Part shown: positions 26,407 through 34,681 of the stretch, one piece after another
How positions within the stretch are numbered: the stretch's first letter is position 1
How the letters are laid out: each line of letters starts with the position of its first letter
From: Acetobacter malorum
Lineage (GTDB): Bacteria > Pseudomonadota > Alphaproteobacteria > Acetobacterales > Acetobacteraceae
Assembly (NCBI RefSeq): GCF_001580615.1
Contig: NZ_LHZC01000052.1
Location: forward strand, 122,251-186,250
DNA: 64,000 nt
Direction of reading: 5' to 3'
Program-made: the position numbers and the translations under genes
The notes under the pieces: model-generated
What the model saw: the letters and a program-made list of their open reading frames with translations, nothing else
What the model was told of the DNA's origin: nothing
Databases searched by the model: none

Positions 26407-26811
26407 ATGGCGCTTGTTTCAATTCGCATTAATGGCCACAGCTATTCCGTCGGGTGTGAAAACGGCGAGGAACGGCACGTTCAGGCCATGGCCCAGCAGG
26501 TTGAACGCCGCGTGCAGCGCGTGCGGGACCTCGGCTTTACCGGGGAAAGCCGCGTGCTCGTGCTGGCCGCCCTGTTCATGGCTGATGAAATTCAGGACCT
26601 CTCCAGCCAGCATGTGCCGGAAAGCACAACACAGGCTGTGGAAGAGGCGGAACGCCTGCGCACAGAGCAAATGCTGATGAACAGTCGCCTGACTGACATG
26701 GCAGAACATGCGGAAGCTATTGCAGCCAGCCTTGAGGACGCCTACATAGAAGAGGCGGAGCTGCCCGGTGCGTCAGGCGAGTCATTCCCTGGGCCGATAA
26801 GCACTTCCTAG
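26407..26811 (+). CDS. zapA: Cell division protein ZapA
   Basis: Z-ring-associated protein that bundles FtsZ filaments. The N-terminal globular head shows the ZapA pattern: SIRINGHSYSVGCENGEE, then VQAMAQQVERRV. The long helix follows (LVLAALFMADEIQDL, later EEAERLRTEQMLMN). Length is 134 residues. The end of the coding sequence, from about 26783, overlaps the start of a predicted 6S RNA. It is tightly coupled to the small coiled-coil gene upstream. Confidence 0.9.
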   Translation: MALVSIRINGHSYSVGCENGEERHVQAMAQQVERRVQRVRDLGFTGESRVLVLAALFMADEIQDLSSQHVPESTTQAVEEAERLRTEQMLMNSRLTDMAEHAEAIAASLEDAYIEEAELPGASGESFPGPISTS

Positions 26812-26927
26812 GGAGCTGGCTCTGTTGTGGCCCTGGTCACATTATCCGGCGCCCACCTGTACAAGCAGGTCCTGGAGGTTGAAAGACCAACGGCCATGGC
26901 GGCTTCGCACTCATCTTTTTTGATTTC
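26783..26927 (+). ncRNA. ssrS: 6S RNA candidate (ssrS)
   Basis: The location between zapA and the 5-formyl-THF cyclo-ligase gene is the classic site of ssrS in proteobacteria. The sequence resembles what I recall of alphaproteobacterial 6S RNA, with elements TTCCCTGGGCCGAT, AGGGAGCTGGCTC, a hairpin TGTGGCC-CTGG-TCACA, then GGCGCCCACCTG, a second hairpin ACCTG-TACAAG-CAGGT, and a closing CGGCCATGG that can pair with CCTGGGCCG near the 5' end. A long rod with a central bubble is possible. It overlaps the end of zapA and the start of the next gene. Both ends are estimates. Confidence 0.65.
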
Positions 26928-27483
26928 AGACCCTCCGGCTGTTGCCGAGGCCAAGCAGGCTCAACGGACACGCTGCCTCACTGTTCTGAAAGCCCGCGAC
27001 GCAGGCGTGGACACCACCCTCTGCGCACGTCTGGCGGAAACCCTGCTGGCTACAGAGTGCCTGCGCATTGCCTGTGTCTGGCCCCTGCCGCATGAAATTG
27101 ACCTCCGCCCCCTCTGCCATCAGCTCAGCACTGCCGGACGCAACGTGCTGCTGCCGGATACACCCCCACGCGGGCAACCGCTGACCTTCCGGCTCTGGAC
27201 ACCCCAAACCTCCATGCTGCGCGGGCGCTTTGGCACACAGGTGCCCGAAGGCCCGATTCTGACACCAGACCTTGTGCTGGTCCCCCTGCTGGGGTTTGAC
27301 CGCACGGGCAACCGGCTGGGATATGGTGGCGGCTATTATGATCGCACACTGGCATCCCTGCCCACTGTGCGCAGCGTTGGCTACGCGCTGGCCGCGCAGG
27401 AAGTGGACCAGCTTCCCACAGGACCGTATGACCAACCCCTCTCCTGTCTGGTAACAGAGCGGGAGACCCTGCATTTTGACTGA
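26896..27483 (+). CDS. 5-formyltetrahydrofolate cyclo-ligase
   Basis: ATP-dependent conversion of 5-formyl-THF to 5,10-methenyl-THF (MTHFS; ygfA/fau family). The motif LGYGGGYYDRTLASLP is diagnostic. Other blocks are LARLAETLLATE-like, CVWPLPHEIDLRPL and LVPLLGFDRTGNR. The ATG at 26896 gives 195 residues, the normal size. The open frame continues upstream to a GTG at 26827, but that part lies in the 6S RNA candidate and has no family similarity. No strong ribosome site is visible, so translation may depend on 6S processing or be weak. Confidence 0.9.
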   Translation: MAASHSSFLISDPPAVAEAKQAQRTRCLTVLKARDAGVDTTLCARLAETLLATECLRIACVWPLPHEIDLRPLCHQLSTAGRNVLLPDTPPRGQPLTFRLWTPQTSMLRGRFGTQVPEGPILTPDLVLVPLLGFDRTGNRLGYGGGYYDRTLASLPTVRSVGYALAAQEVDQLPTGPYDQPLSCLVTERETLHFD

Positions 27484-27507
27484 CTGCAAACGAGGAAAGA
27501 CGACGGC

Positions 27508-28323
27508 GTGAGAATTCTTTTTCTGGGTGATATTGTTGGCCGGTGTGGCCGTGAGGCCGTTTTGTCCCGCCTGCCAACATTACGGAAAACGCTCGCGCTG
27601 GATCTGGTGGTGGTGAACGCTGAAAATGCTAGCCACGGGTTTGGCCTCTCCCCCGCCATCGCTACGGACCTGTTTGAAGGCGGCGTGGATGTCATCACGC
27701 TGGGGAACCATAGCTGGGACCGGCGTGACATGATTGGCCATATTGGCACCGCCCCGCGCATTATCCGCCCCATCAATTTCCCGCCCGGCACACCGGGGAA
27801 CGGCAGCGTGCAGGTTGAACTGGCGGATGGACGCAAGGCGCTCGTAGTTAACGCCATGGGTCGCCTGTTTATGGACCCGCTGGATGATCCCTTCCGCTGC
27901 ATGAATGAACTGCTGAGCCGCCACCGTCTGGGTGTGACCACACAGGCCATCGTCGTGGATATCCATGCGGAAGCCACCAGTGAAAAATGGGCCTTTGGCA
28001 ATGTGCTGGATGGCCGGGTCTCTCTGGTGGTGGGCACGCACACCCATACCCCCACGGCAGACCACCGGATTCTGCCTGCCGGAACCGCTTTCCAGACGGA
28101 TGCGGGCATGTGCGGGGATTATGACAGTGTGATCGGCATGACCAAGGAACCGGCCATGGCCCGCTTCATCCGCAAAATGCCGGGCGAACGCCTGCAACCG
28201 GCGGAGGGTGATGCCACCATGTGCGGCATTATGGTGGAAACGGATGACGCCACGGGGCTGGCCCGCCGGATCGCCCCCATTCGGCAGGGTGGCCATCTGG
28301 CCCAGACTCTGCCGGATTTCTAA
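27508..28323 (+). CDS. YmdB-family metallophosphoesterase
   Basis: Calcineurin-like phosphoesterase of the TIGR00282 family (271 residues). In Bacillus YmdB is a cyclic-nucleotide phosphodiesterase that affects biofilm and motility choices. Metal-binding motifs are seen in order: FLGDIVGRCGREAV, VNAENASHGFGL, TLGNHSWDRRD, VDIHAEATSEKW and VVGTHTHTPTAD. The start is GTG. It follows the 5-FCL gene by 24 bp, so one transcript is likely. It is separated from the convergent HAD gene by a hairpin. The physiological substrate here is unknown. Confidence 0.92.
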   Translation: MRILFLGDIVGRCGREAVLSRLPTLRKTLALDLVVVNAENASHGFGLSPAIATDLFEGGVDVITLGNHSWDRRDMIGHIGTAPRIIRPINFPPGTPGNGSVQVELADGRKALVVNAMGRLFMDPLDDPFRCMNELLSRHRLGVTTQAIVVDIHAEATSEKWAFGNVLDGRVSLVVGTHTHTPTADHRILPAGTAFQTDAGMCGDYDSVIGMTKEPAMARFIRKMPGERLQPAEGDATMCGIMVETDDATGLARRIAPIRQGGHLAQTLPDF

Positions 28324-28339
28324 GGGATTTTAGTCAGGC

Positions 28340-28370
28340 CGTCTGGCGAGAAAACCCCGCCAGACGCTTT
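28340..28370. terminator. Probable terminator between convergent genes
   Basis: CGTCTGGCG (28340-28348) and CGCCAGACG (28358-28366) form a perfect 9-bp stem with a 9-nt loop, followed by CTTTAAA. The T-tract is short. It may serve both directions weakly. Confidence 0.6.
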
Positions 28371-28386
28371 AAACACCCTCTAAGCG

Positions 28387-29259
28387 TTACCAGACCAGAC
28401 GCGGCAGAGACGCAACCGGGCGCAGGCCCGCAGCTTCGGCCTCTTCGACGGCAAGCTCAGCATTGTCGCCAATCATCTCCTGATGAATGCCGCCCAGAAT
28501 CCACGCGCCAGCAATCCCGGCAACGGCGGCCCCACGCATATCGGTGGCCAAGGCATCCCCAATCGCCAGAATGCGATCCTGCGGCACATTCAGCATGGAA
28601 AATACGGGGGCATAAATGTCCTTGTACGGTTTACCAACCCACCGCACATTGCCGCCTTCCTGCTCATAAAATGATGCCAGCACGCCTGCACAGATCATCC
28701 GGCGGCCACCTTTGACCACAACCATATCCGGGTTAGCGCATAGCATCGGCAGCCCACGTTCCAGCCCAGCGCGTAGTTCCGGCAGATATGGATCTACCGA
28801 GTCCGCCCCGCGTTCCGCATCCGGCCCGGTATTGAGGATAAACTGCGCCTCTGCCGGGTCTGTCACCCGGTCCAGATCCAGCCCGTCATACAGGCCCAGA
28901 TCATGCGTGCCGCCCACATGCAGCACCCGTCGCCCCAGCCGGGCAAACCACGGATCATCCCGCTCCCGCAGCAGACGACGCACTTCTTCCCCGCTGGTCA
29001 TCACACCATCATGCAGGTCCCGGCTGATGCCAAACCCTTCAAGCTGGCGGCAGACGACTTCTGCCGGACGCGGGGCGTTGGAAAGCATGACCACGCGCTT
29101 GCCTGCCACCCGCAAGGCTTCCAGACAGGCAACGGCACCGGGATAAGGCTGCACGCCGTCATGCACCGTGCCCCACAGGTCAATAATATAGCCGTCATAC
29201 TGGTCTGCCAGAGCAGACAGGCCCGTCAGAGTTTGCATCTCAGCCTGTGTTTTCGTCAT
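28387..29259 (-). CDS. HAD-superfamily class IIA hydrolase (TIGR01459/NagD-like)
   Basis: Cytosolic phosphatase of the HAD-IIA group. The first motif is IIDLWGTVHDG. In the usual DxD, the second Asp is replaced here by Gly-Thr (D-L-W-G-T), as in the TIGR01459 branch, which reads D-x-W-G-V. Motif 2 is VVMLSNAPRP, and the end has VGKPYKDIY, ILAIGDALATDMRGA and AGAWILGG. The ATG ending at 29259 gives 290 residues and follows the stop of pyrD by 1 bp, with a GGGGGG ribosome site. A longer frame to 29304 overlaps pyrD. Substrate is unknown. Confidence 0.87.
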   Translation of the reverse strand: MTKTQAEMQTLTGLSALADQYDGYIIDLWGTVHDGVQPYPGAVACLEALRVAGKRVVMLSNAPRPAEVVCRQLEGFGISRDLHDGVMTSGEEVRRLLRERDDPWFARLGRRVLHVGGTHDLGLYDGLDLDRVTDPAEAQFILNTGPDAERGADSVDPYLPELRAGLERGLPMLCANPDMVVVKGGRRMICAGVLASFYEQEGGNVRWVGKPYKDIYAPVFSMLNVPQDRILAIGDALATDMRGAAVAGIAGAWILGGIHQEMIGDNAELAVEEAEAAGLRPVASLPRLVW

Positions 29260-29260
29260 C

Positions 29261-30334
29261 TTACAGATCTGCCCCCCGGATATCGGCCAGCGTTTCCACG
29301 CCATCCGCGCGCATACGGTCCAGCATTTCCTGCTTCAGGCGGGCGAGAATGGCGGGGCCTTCATAAGAAAACGCCGCATAGAACTGCACGAGATCCGCAC
29401 CCAGGCGAATACGGTCCAGCACATCCGCGCCGGATTCAATGCCACCGCAGGAAATCAGTGCCATCCGGCCAGCAGAAGCCTCTGCCACCAGACGCAGCAT
29501 TTCCGTCGCCCGCGTGCGCAGCGGACGGCCAGAAAGACCACCGCTTTCCGTTTTGTTCGGGCTAAGCAGCGTGGCAGGCCGCGCCAGCGTCGTGTTGGTA
29601 ACAATCAGCCCCTGCGCACCGCCGGCAATGGCAGCTTCCACAATCGGGCCAACCGCATCATTTTCCAGATCCGGAGCTAGTTTAACGAGCAACGGCGGGC
29701 GTTCCGGGTGGCGCTCTGCAATGGCGTCCAGAATGCTGCGCAGACGTGCCGAATCCTGCAGGCCGCGCAGGCCCGGCGTGTTGGGGGAAGACACGTTCAG
29801 CACAATATAATTCACATACGGCTTAACCCGCGCCACCAGTGCGGGATAATCCCGCTCCGGGTCCGCACCCGTCTTGTTAATGCCGAGGTTTGCGCCAATC
29901 GGCACCCCTGCCCCGGCACCCCGCCCGGACGGCAGCGGACGATGCAGGCGCGCCAGCCGGACAGCAAACCGATCAATCCCCTGATTATTAAAGCCCATGC
30001 GGTTGATAACGGCGCGGTCTTCCGTCAGGCGGAACAGGCGCGGCTTGGGGTTACCTGCCTGCGGGCGCGGCGTGACCGTCCCCGCCTCCACAAACCCGAA
30101 CCCCAGTTTGGCCAGCGGACGAATCACACGGGCATTTTTATCAAACCCGGCGGCAATCCCCAGCGGGTTTGAAAAGCGCATCCCCATGGTGCGCGTGGCC
30201 AGTGCAGGGTCATCCTTCGGGCGATTAACCGGGACGGACACACCCATTTGCAGGGCATCCAGCGCCAGCTCGTGCGCGGTTTCAGGGTCCATCTTACGAA
30301 GGAGCGGAAGGGAGAGAGATGCAAGCAGAGACAT
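29261..30334 (-). CDS. pyrD: Dihydroorotate dehydrogenase (quinone), class 2
   Basis: Membrane-associated flavoenzyme oxidising dihydroorotate in pyrimidine synthesis. The N-terminal helices (LLASLSLPLLRKMDPETAHELALDALQ) mark the quinone-linked class 2. FMN and substrate blocks are NPLGIAAGFDKNA, GFGFVEAGTVTPRPQ, RLTEDRAVINRMGFNNQG, YIVLNVSSPNTPGLRGLQ (catalytic Ser in NVSSPNT) and LISCGGIESGADV. The ATG ending at 30334 gives 357 residues, the expected length. The frame open to 30445 is too long and would cover the Fur-box-like site. It is followed by the HAD-IIA gene, 1 bp away. Confidence 0.96.
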   Translation of the reverse strand: MSLLASLSLPLLRKMDPETAHELALDALQMGVSVPVNRPKDDPALATRTMGMRFSNPLGIAAGFDKNARVIRPLAKLGFGFVEAGTVTPRPQAGNPKPRLFRLTEDRAVINRMGFNNQGIDRFAVRLARLHRPLPSGRGAGAGVPIGANLGINKTGADPERDYPALVARVKPYVNYIVLNVSSPNTPGLRGLQDSARLRSILDAIAERHPERPPLLVKLAPDLENDAVGPIVEAAIAGGAQGLIVTNTTLARPATLLSPNKTESGGLSGRPLRTRATEMLRLVAEASAGRMALISCGGIESGADVLDRIRLGADLVQFYAAFSYEGPAILARLKQEMLDRMRADGVETLADIRGADL

Positions 30335-30426
30335 GCTTCTGTACTGCCCCAAGCCGCCAGACAAGAAAAGGGAAAAAACCCACCCTGTTTGCGGCGGGAG
30401 GCAGCCCCCTGCATTTTTTATCTTGC

Positions 30427-30447
30427 AAATGAGAATTGTTCTCATTT
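30427..30447. promoter_or_regulatory. Fur-box-like palindrome
   Basis: AAATGAGAA-TTG-TTCTCATTT is a perfect 9-bp inverted repeat with a 3-bp centre. It contains TGAGAAT-N-(A/G)TTCTCA, close to the Fur 7-1-7 pattern. It lies 58 bp before the start at 30505 and 93 bp upstream of pyrD. No T-run follows, and the position in a divergent promoter region fits an operator rather than a terminator. Confidence 0.6.
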
Positions 30448-30504
30448 AAATCAAAACACCACCGCAAAAGAGGACCGAAGGGCTGCCCCCTTCAGGATGA
30501 TGCC

Positions 30505-31146
30505 ATGACACGCTCACCGGTTTACCTGACAGACCTTGCCTGCAGCGAACGGCTGACTATCTGGACCATTCGCCGCCTGGCCGGCACTGCCTCCTGCTGC
30601 CCCCATGCCCGCAACACCACGCCCACCAGTCTGTTCCTGCCATGCTTTAGGCAGGATTTTCTGGCCGTGGCGCATGCGTTTCATGAAACACTGGCCCAGA
30701 TGGCCGCGCTGGAACTGCCCTCGCTGGACATCCGCTCCGGCAGCGCACTCGCCATCACCCCCACGGAATACAGTCTGCTGCTGGCCACGGAAGCCGCACA
30801 GAACGAGCAGGACACCACCGTCCATGCGCTGCTCAAACCGCTGATGTCCTTCCCCAACCTGCTGGGACGCCTGACCAATGCCATCACCACACTGGGGGCC
30901 TGTCTGGCCGGGGCCGGATACTGGCTCTCTCACCACACGGGCTGGCCCGGTCCGGTTTCTGCATCCGTTGGTCCGGTGCAACCTGATAGCAAACCTGTTG
31001 CCTCAGCGCGTAAACTCCCCACAACAGCCGCAGTCCTTTCCCTGACCCGCTGGCACGATTTTGATATTAGCTCCACGCCCGTCAGCTGGCCGCAGGCGCT
31101 AAGGCGCACCTCTGCTGCCTCGGAAGCGATTGCTCTGCCGCACTAA
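30505..31146 (+). CDS. Hypothetical cysteine-containing protein behind a Fur-like box
   Basis: I do not recognise a family. The ATG at 30505 has AGGATGA upstream and gives 213 residues. The N-terminal part contains ACSERLTIWTIRRLAG and a cysteine/histidine cluster ASCCPHARN, then LPCFRQDFLAVAHAFHETL. The middle is helical (ALAITPTEYSLLLATEAAQNEQD) and includes a hydrophobic stretch LGACLAGAGYWLSHH that is too short for a confident membrane span. The C-terminus is Ser/Pro/Ala-rich. A Fur-box-like palindrome 58 bp upstream suggests iron control, so a role in iron homeostasis is possible. Confidence 0.6.
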   Translation: MTRSPVYLTDLACSERLTIWTIRRLAGTASCCPHARNTTPTSLFLPCFRQDFLAVAHAFHETLAQMAALELPSLDIRSGSALAITPTEYSLLLATEAAQNEQDTTVHALLKPLMSFPNLLGRLTNAITTLGACLAGAGYWLSHHTGWPGPVSASVGPVQPDSKPVASARKLPTTAAVLSLTRWHDFDISSTPVSWPQALRRTSAASEAIALPH

Positions 31147-31213
31147 ATCTCGCCCCGGCAGAGCGTGCCACTGGACTAACCGGGACACCCACCGGCTTAC
31201 ACACAGCCTTTCG

Positions 31214-31244
31214 GAGGGAGCGCCTGTTTTTACGGAGCTCCCTC
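31214..31244 (+). repeat. Inverted repeat before dinB
   Basis: GAGGGAGC (31214-31221) and GCTCCCTC (31237-31244) form a perfect 8-bp stem with a 15-nt loop containing TTTTT, about 115 bp before the dinB start. It could be a terminator-like leader element or an attenuator. There is no T-run after the stem. Confidence 0.4.
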
Positions 31245-31357
31245 GAACCGATTTCTTCTACCCCATGCCGGACGCAGCGTTTTGCTGTGGTCCGGCTCCC
31301 GCTTTTTTCACGCACCCCTTATCCTGCAGTTCAGCAGACCATGCTATTCTGTGTGGA

Positions 31358-32443
31358 ATGATGAAGCCTGTACGCCGGATTATTCACATCGACATGGACG
31401 CCTTTTATGCGTCCGTCGAACAACGGGACGCGCCAGAACTGCGCGGGCGGCCTGTAGCCGTCGGGCGGAGTCAGGAACGCGGCGTGGTCGCCGCCGCAAG
31501 TTATGAGGCCCGAAAATTTGGCGTGCGCTCGGCCATGCCCTCCGTAGTTGCGCAACGGAAATGCCCGGAACTGATTTTCGTGCCGCCGCGCTTTGAGGTC
31601 TATCGGGCGGTCTCAGCCCAGATCCATGCGGTTTTTGCGCGCTATACGCCTCTTATTCAGCCACTCTCGCTGGACGAGGCCTATCTGGATGTCACAGACC
31701 CACTTCTGCCGCGCCCTTCCGCCACCGCCATTGCGCAGGAAATTCGGGCCGCCATCCATGCAGAAACCGGTCTGACCGCATCGGCTGGCGTGTCCTACAA
31801 CAAATTTCTGGCCAAGCTGGCGTCCGACTATCGCAAACCCAATGGTCAGTTTGTCATCCCGCCCGGTGCGGGAGAGGCTTTTGTAGCAGACCTACCCGTC
31901 AGCAGTTTTCACGGAATTGGTCCCGCTACAGCAGCCCGCATGAACGCTCTGGGCATTTATACCGGTGCCGATCTGCGAACGCAGACGCTGGACATTCTTG
32001 TCCGCCATTTTGGCAAAGCCGCCACGTTTTACTACGGCATTGCCCGCGGGGAAGACCCGCGCCCCGTGGAACCGCACCGCCCCCGCAAATCTATTGGTAA
32101 AGAAACGACCTATGAGCGGGATCTGCGCCGCGATGACGAACTCTACCCTGCCCTAACCACTCTGGCGCAAAGCGTCTGGCACGCCTGCTCAAAGCGGCAC
32201 ACCTCCGGACGCACTGTCACACTAAAGCTGCGCTACGTGAACTTCCAGCAACTCACCCGCAGTCATTCCTTTACAGACCCAATCCCCTCGGCCACAGCAC
32301 TGGAAGAGACGGCGCATTTCCTGCTGCGCCCGCTCCTGCCGCTCTCCCGGCCCGTGCGTCTGCTTGGCACCACCGTCTCATCGCTCACATCCACAGAAGA
32401 GTCGCCTGCTACGGAACAACTCTCTCTTCTCTCTCACCTTTAA
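31358..32443 (+). CDS. dinB: DNA polymerase IV (translesion, Y family)
   Basis: Error-prone DNA polymerase for lesion bypass. The palm starts with HIDMDAFYASVEQRD, and the catalytic pair is in SLDEAYLDVTDP. The thumb/little-finger region has SVGIGPA-like SFHGIGPATAARMNALG and SIGKETTYERDL. The first ATG of the pair at 31358/31361 gives 361 residues, the normal length. The open frame extends upstream to 31130 over a non-coding region with a hairpin, and that part has no similarity. I do not see a LexA box, so SOS regulation is unproven. Confidence 0.95.
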   Translation: MMKPVRRIIHIDMDAFYASVEQRDAPELRGRPVAVGRSQERGVVAAASYEARKFGVRSAMPSVVAQRKCPELIFVPPRFEVYRAVSAQIHAVFARYTPLIQPLSLDEAYLDVTDPLLPRPSATAIAQEIRAAIHAETGLTASAGVSYNKFLAKLASDYRKPNGQFVIPPGAGEAFVADLPVSSFHGIGPATAARMNALGIYTGADLRTQTLDILVRHFGKAATFYYGIARGEDPRPVEPHRPRKSIGKETTYERDLRRDDELYPALTTLAQSVWHACSKRHTSGRTVTLKLRYVNFQQLTRSHSFTDPIPSATALEETAHFLLRPLLPLSRPVRLLGTTVSSLTSTEESPATEQLSLLSHL

Positions 32444-32704
32444 GTGAAACATTGTAATAACAAAAAGATAACTCTTTTCGTATTTAGGATATTTGAGCCT
32501 TTTTACCCAAAATTTTCGCAACAGAGAAAAAAGAAGGCTTCTCTAGAAATTTCCTAAAAAACTGCTCAAGAGATTTGTCATTCTTCATGCACACTCTGGA
32601 ATGATTTGCTCCTGAGAAGCCCTACACAAACGTCCTTCTCATTTTGCGTCCTGTTTAACAAAAGCCTATGAAACAAATTATTTCGTACCTGCAAGGATGC
32701 CTGA

Positions 32705-34225
32705 ATGTCGCCTGACACCACCTCCCGGCCCGACACGCCACCCCCCTCTTCTCTGACGCCCGAAGGCTATCATCGCGGACTTGGTCGGCGACAAATTCAG
32801 ATGATCTCCATTGGCGGAGCCATCGGGACCGGCCTGTTTCTTGGCGCAGGCTCGCGCTTGCAGCAGGTCGGTCCTTCTCTGGCGCTTGTCTATCTGGTGT
32901 GCGGTATCTTCGCCTTCCTGATGCTGCGCGCCCTTGGGGAACTGGTTATGCACCGCCCCACCAGTGGCAGCTTTGTTTCCTACGCGCAGGAATTTCTTGG
33001 CCCGAAGGCCTCGTTTGTCGCGGGTGCCATGGCGTTCTTCAACTGGGCCATGACCGGCATTCTCGATATCACCGCCGTAGCCCTCTACATGCATTTCTGG
33101 GGCACATTTGCCGCTGTACCCCAATGGGTTTTTGCCCTGATCGCCCTCATCCTCATCGCCGGCATGAACATGATCGGCGTGCGCTGGTTTGGGGAGATGG
33201 AATTCTGGTTTTCACTCATTAAAGTCGTCGCCCTCGGCCTGTTTCTCATTATTGGCGTCGCGATCCTCGGCCTGCGCGTGCCTGTTGGCGGGGAAACCAC
33301 CGGCCTGCATCTCATCACCCAAAATGGGGGCCTATTTCCACATGGTGTGATACCCGCGCTTGTGCTTGTGCAAGGCGTCGTGTTTGCCTATGCCGCCATT
33401 GAGCTGATCGGCACAGCCGCCGGTGAGTGCGAAGATGTGCCCGACATTCTGCCCAAAGCCATCAATGCCGTCATCTGGCGGATTGGTCTGTTTTATGTGG
33501 GTACCGTCACTTTGCTGGTCCTGCTACTGCCCTGGCAGGCCTACCAGACTGGCGTCAGCCCGTTTGTCACGTTTTTCACCCGGTTGGGCGTGCCGGGCAT
33601 TGATACCGTCATGAATATTGTGGTGCTGACAGCCGCTCTCTCCAGCCTGAATTCCGGCCTCTATTCTACAGGTCGTGTTCTACGGGCTCTGGCACTTGAC
33701 GGCTCTGCCCCCAAGTTTCTGACCTATATGAATTCCCGCTCAGTACCCTCCGCCGCCATTCTCCTGACGGTGTCCATTTATCTGGTCGGCGTCGTGCTAA
33801 ACTATTTTCTGCCCACCCAGATTTTTGAGATTGTGCTGAATCTGGCGTCCCTCGGCGTTCTGAGCACATGGAGCTTCATCGTTCTCTGCCAGATCCGCCT
33901 CCGCAAAGCGATCAACCAAGGCGAGTTGCCCGCTACCACCTTCCCCATGCCATGGGCCCCCATCAGCGCATGGCTTACACTGGCCTTTTTTGCCGGTGTC
34001 GTCGTCCTCATGGCGTTTGACTACCACAATGGCACATGGACCATCTGCTGCATCCCCATTCTGGCTGTTTTGCTCACCATTGGATGGAAAGTCTTCCGTC
34101 GCACGCCCGAGCCCGATTTATCTCTCGGACCGTCAACGATACCATCCATTCTTTTGACGGACGATGTTCTCGAAAACAGTTCTCACGCCCAACCGCGCGA
34201 CACCTCGCGTTCGCACAAGCCATAA
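32705..34225 (+). CDS. Amino-acid permease (APC superfamily, AnsP/GabP-like)
   Basis: Proton-coupled amino-acid importer with about 12 membrane helices (506 residues). The first helix carries ISIGGAIGTGLFLGAG, the substrate-backbone binding motif of the family. Further blocks are GELVMHRPTSGSFVSYAQEFLGP, FYVGTVTLLVLLLPW, NIVVLTAALSSLNSGLYSTGRVLRALA and NYFLPTQIFEIVLNLASLG. It looks closest to the asparagine/GABA permease branch, which fits the family but does not fix the substrate. The hydrophilic N-terminal 30 residues are Thr/Pro-rich. It follows an AT-rich 260-bp leader without an evident gene. Confidence 0.9.
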   Translation: MSPDTTSRPDTPPPSSLTPEGYHRGLGRRQIQMISIGGAIGTGLFLGAGSRLQQVGPSLALVYLVCGIFAFLMLRALGELVMHRPTSGSFVSYAQEFLGPKASFVAGAMAFFNWAMTGILDITAVALYMHFWGTFAAVPQWVFALIALILIAGMNMIGVRWFGEMEFWFSLIKVVALGLFLIIGVAILGLRVPVGGETTGLHLITQNGGLFPHGVIPALVLVQGVVFAYAAIELIGTAAGECEDVPDILPKAINAVIWRIGLFYVGTVTLLVLLLPWQAYQTGVSPFVTFFTRLGVPGIDTVMNIVVLTAALSSLNSGLYSTGRVLRALALDGSAPKFLTYMNSRSVPSAAILLTVSIYLVGVVLNYFLPTQIFEIVLNLASLGVLSTWSFIVLCQIRLRKAINQGELPATTFPMPWAPISAWLTLAFFAGVVVLMAFDYHNGTWTICCIPILAVLLTIGWKVFRRTPEPDLSLGPSTIPSILLTDDVLENSSHAQPRDTSRSHKP

Positions 34226-34681
34226 ATATCTAGTACGGAAAGACCGGAGGGGCCACCTTCCCTCCGGTCGGCCTGCATGCATTGCGACTACGAGTGCGAG
34301 ATGTCTTTCAGGCGCGCTCACAACAGCTGATTTTATGGGCCATCACCAGTTACGAAATCCGAAAAGGCTTCCTCAGGAAAGGACAGCCGGACGTTTCCGG
34401 ACAGAGCTGATATTTTTTGGAATTTTAGCTAAACCAAAAATGATTTTTAGCTATAAATTTGGCAGCGGACTAGGACAATACTGACCGTGCCCGACGACGT
34501 GACCGTCAGAAGAAACAAGCTGATTGTAGCCGCTCTGATATAGAATTGGTCATATAGATTTGGAGGAGTTACCGGTGTCTCTGCCTATTTTTGCAAGACA
34601 ATAACACCGGCACTCTTCTCTCTCTTCAGATTGCGTTCAACGGCCTGTTCGGGTCACTGGCGGCAATAAGCAGAGTGCGTC
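34226..34681. other. Intergenic region with no supported gene
   Basis: About 455 bp downstream of the permease. It holds a GC-rich inverted repeat just after the gene (GACCGGAGGG at 34242-34251, CCCTCCGGTC at 34260-34269, no T-run), a direct repeat TTTTAGCTA about 20 bp apart near 34427-34455, and a ten-codon frame with a strong ribosome site at 34575. I see no longer coding sequence. It could contain decayed DNA. Confidence 0.6.
34575..34604 (+). other. Ten-codon mini-frame with strong ribosome site
   Basis: GGAGGAG (34562-34568 region) stands six bases before a GTG that opens a frame of nine residues (M-S-L-P-I-F-A-R-Q) and then TAA. No gene follows on this strand, so it may be the stump of a lost gene or a leader peptide. 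Coding is unproven. Confidence 0.25.

Noticed and set aside
31140..31260. tRNA gene suspected from a TCGAACC word
   Set aside because: No cloverleaf arms or acceptor stem can be built around it.
32444..32704. Riboswitch or leader upstream of the permease
   Set aside because: The region is AT-rich with a short AGAGAA/TTCTCT symmetry, but I recognise no conserved riboswitch core.
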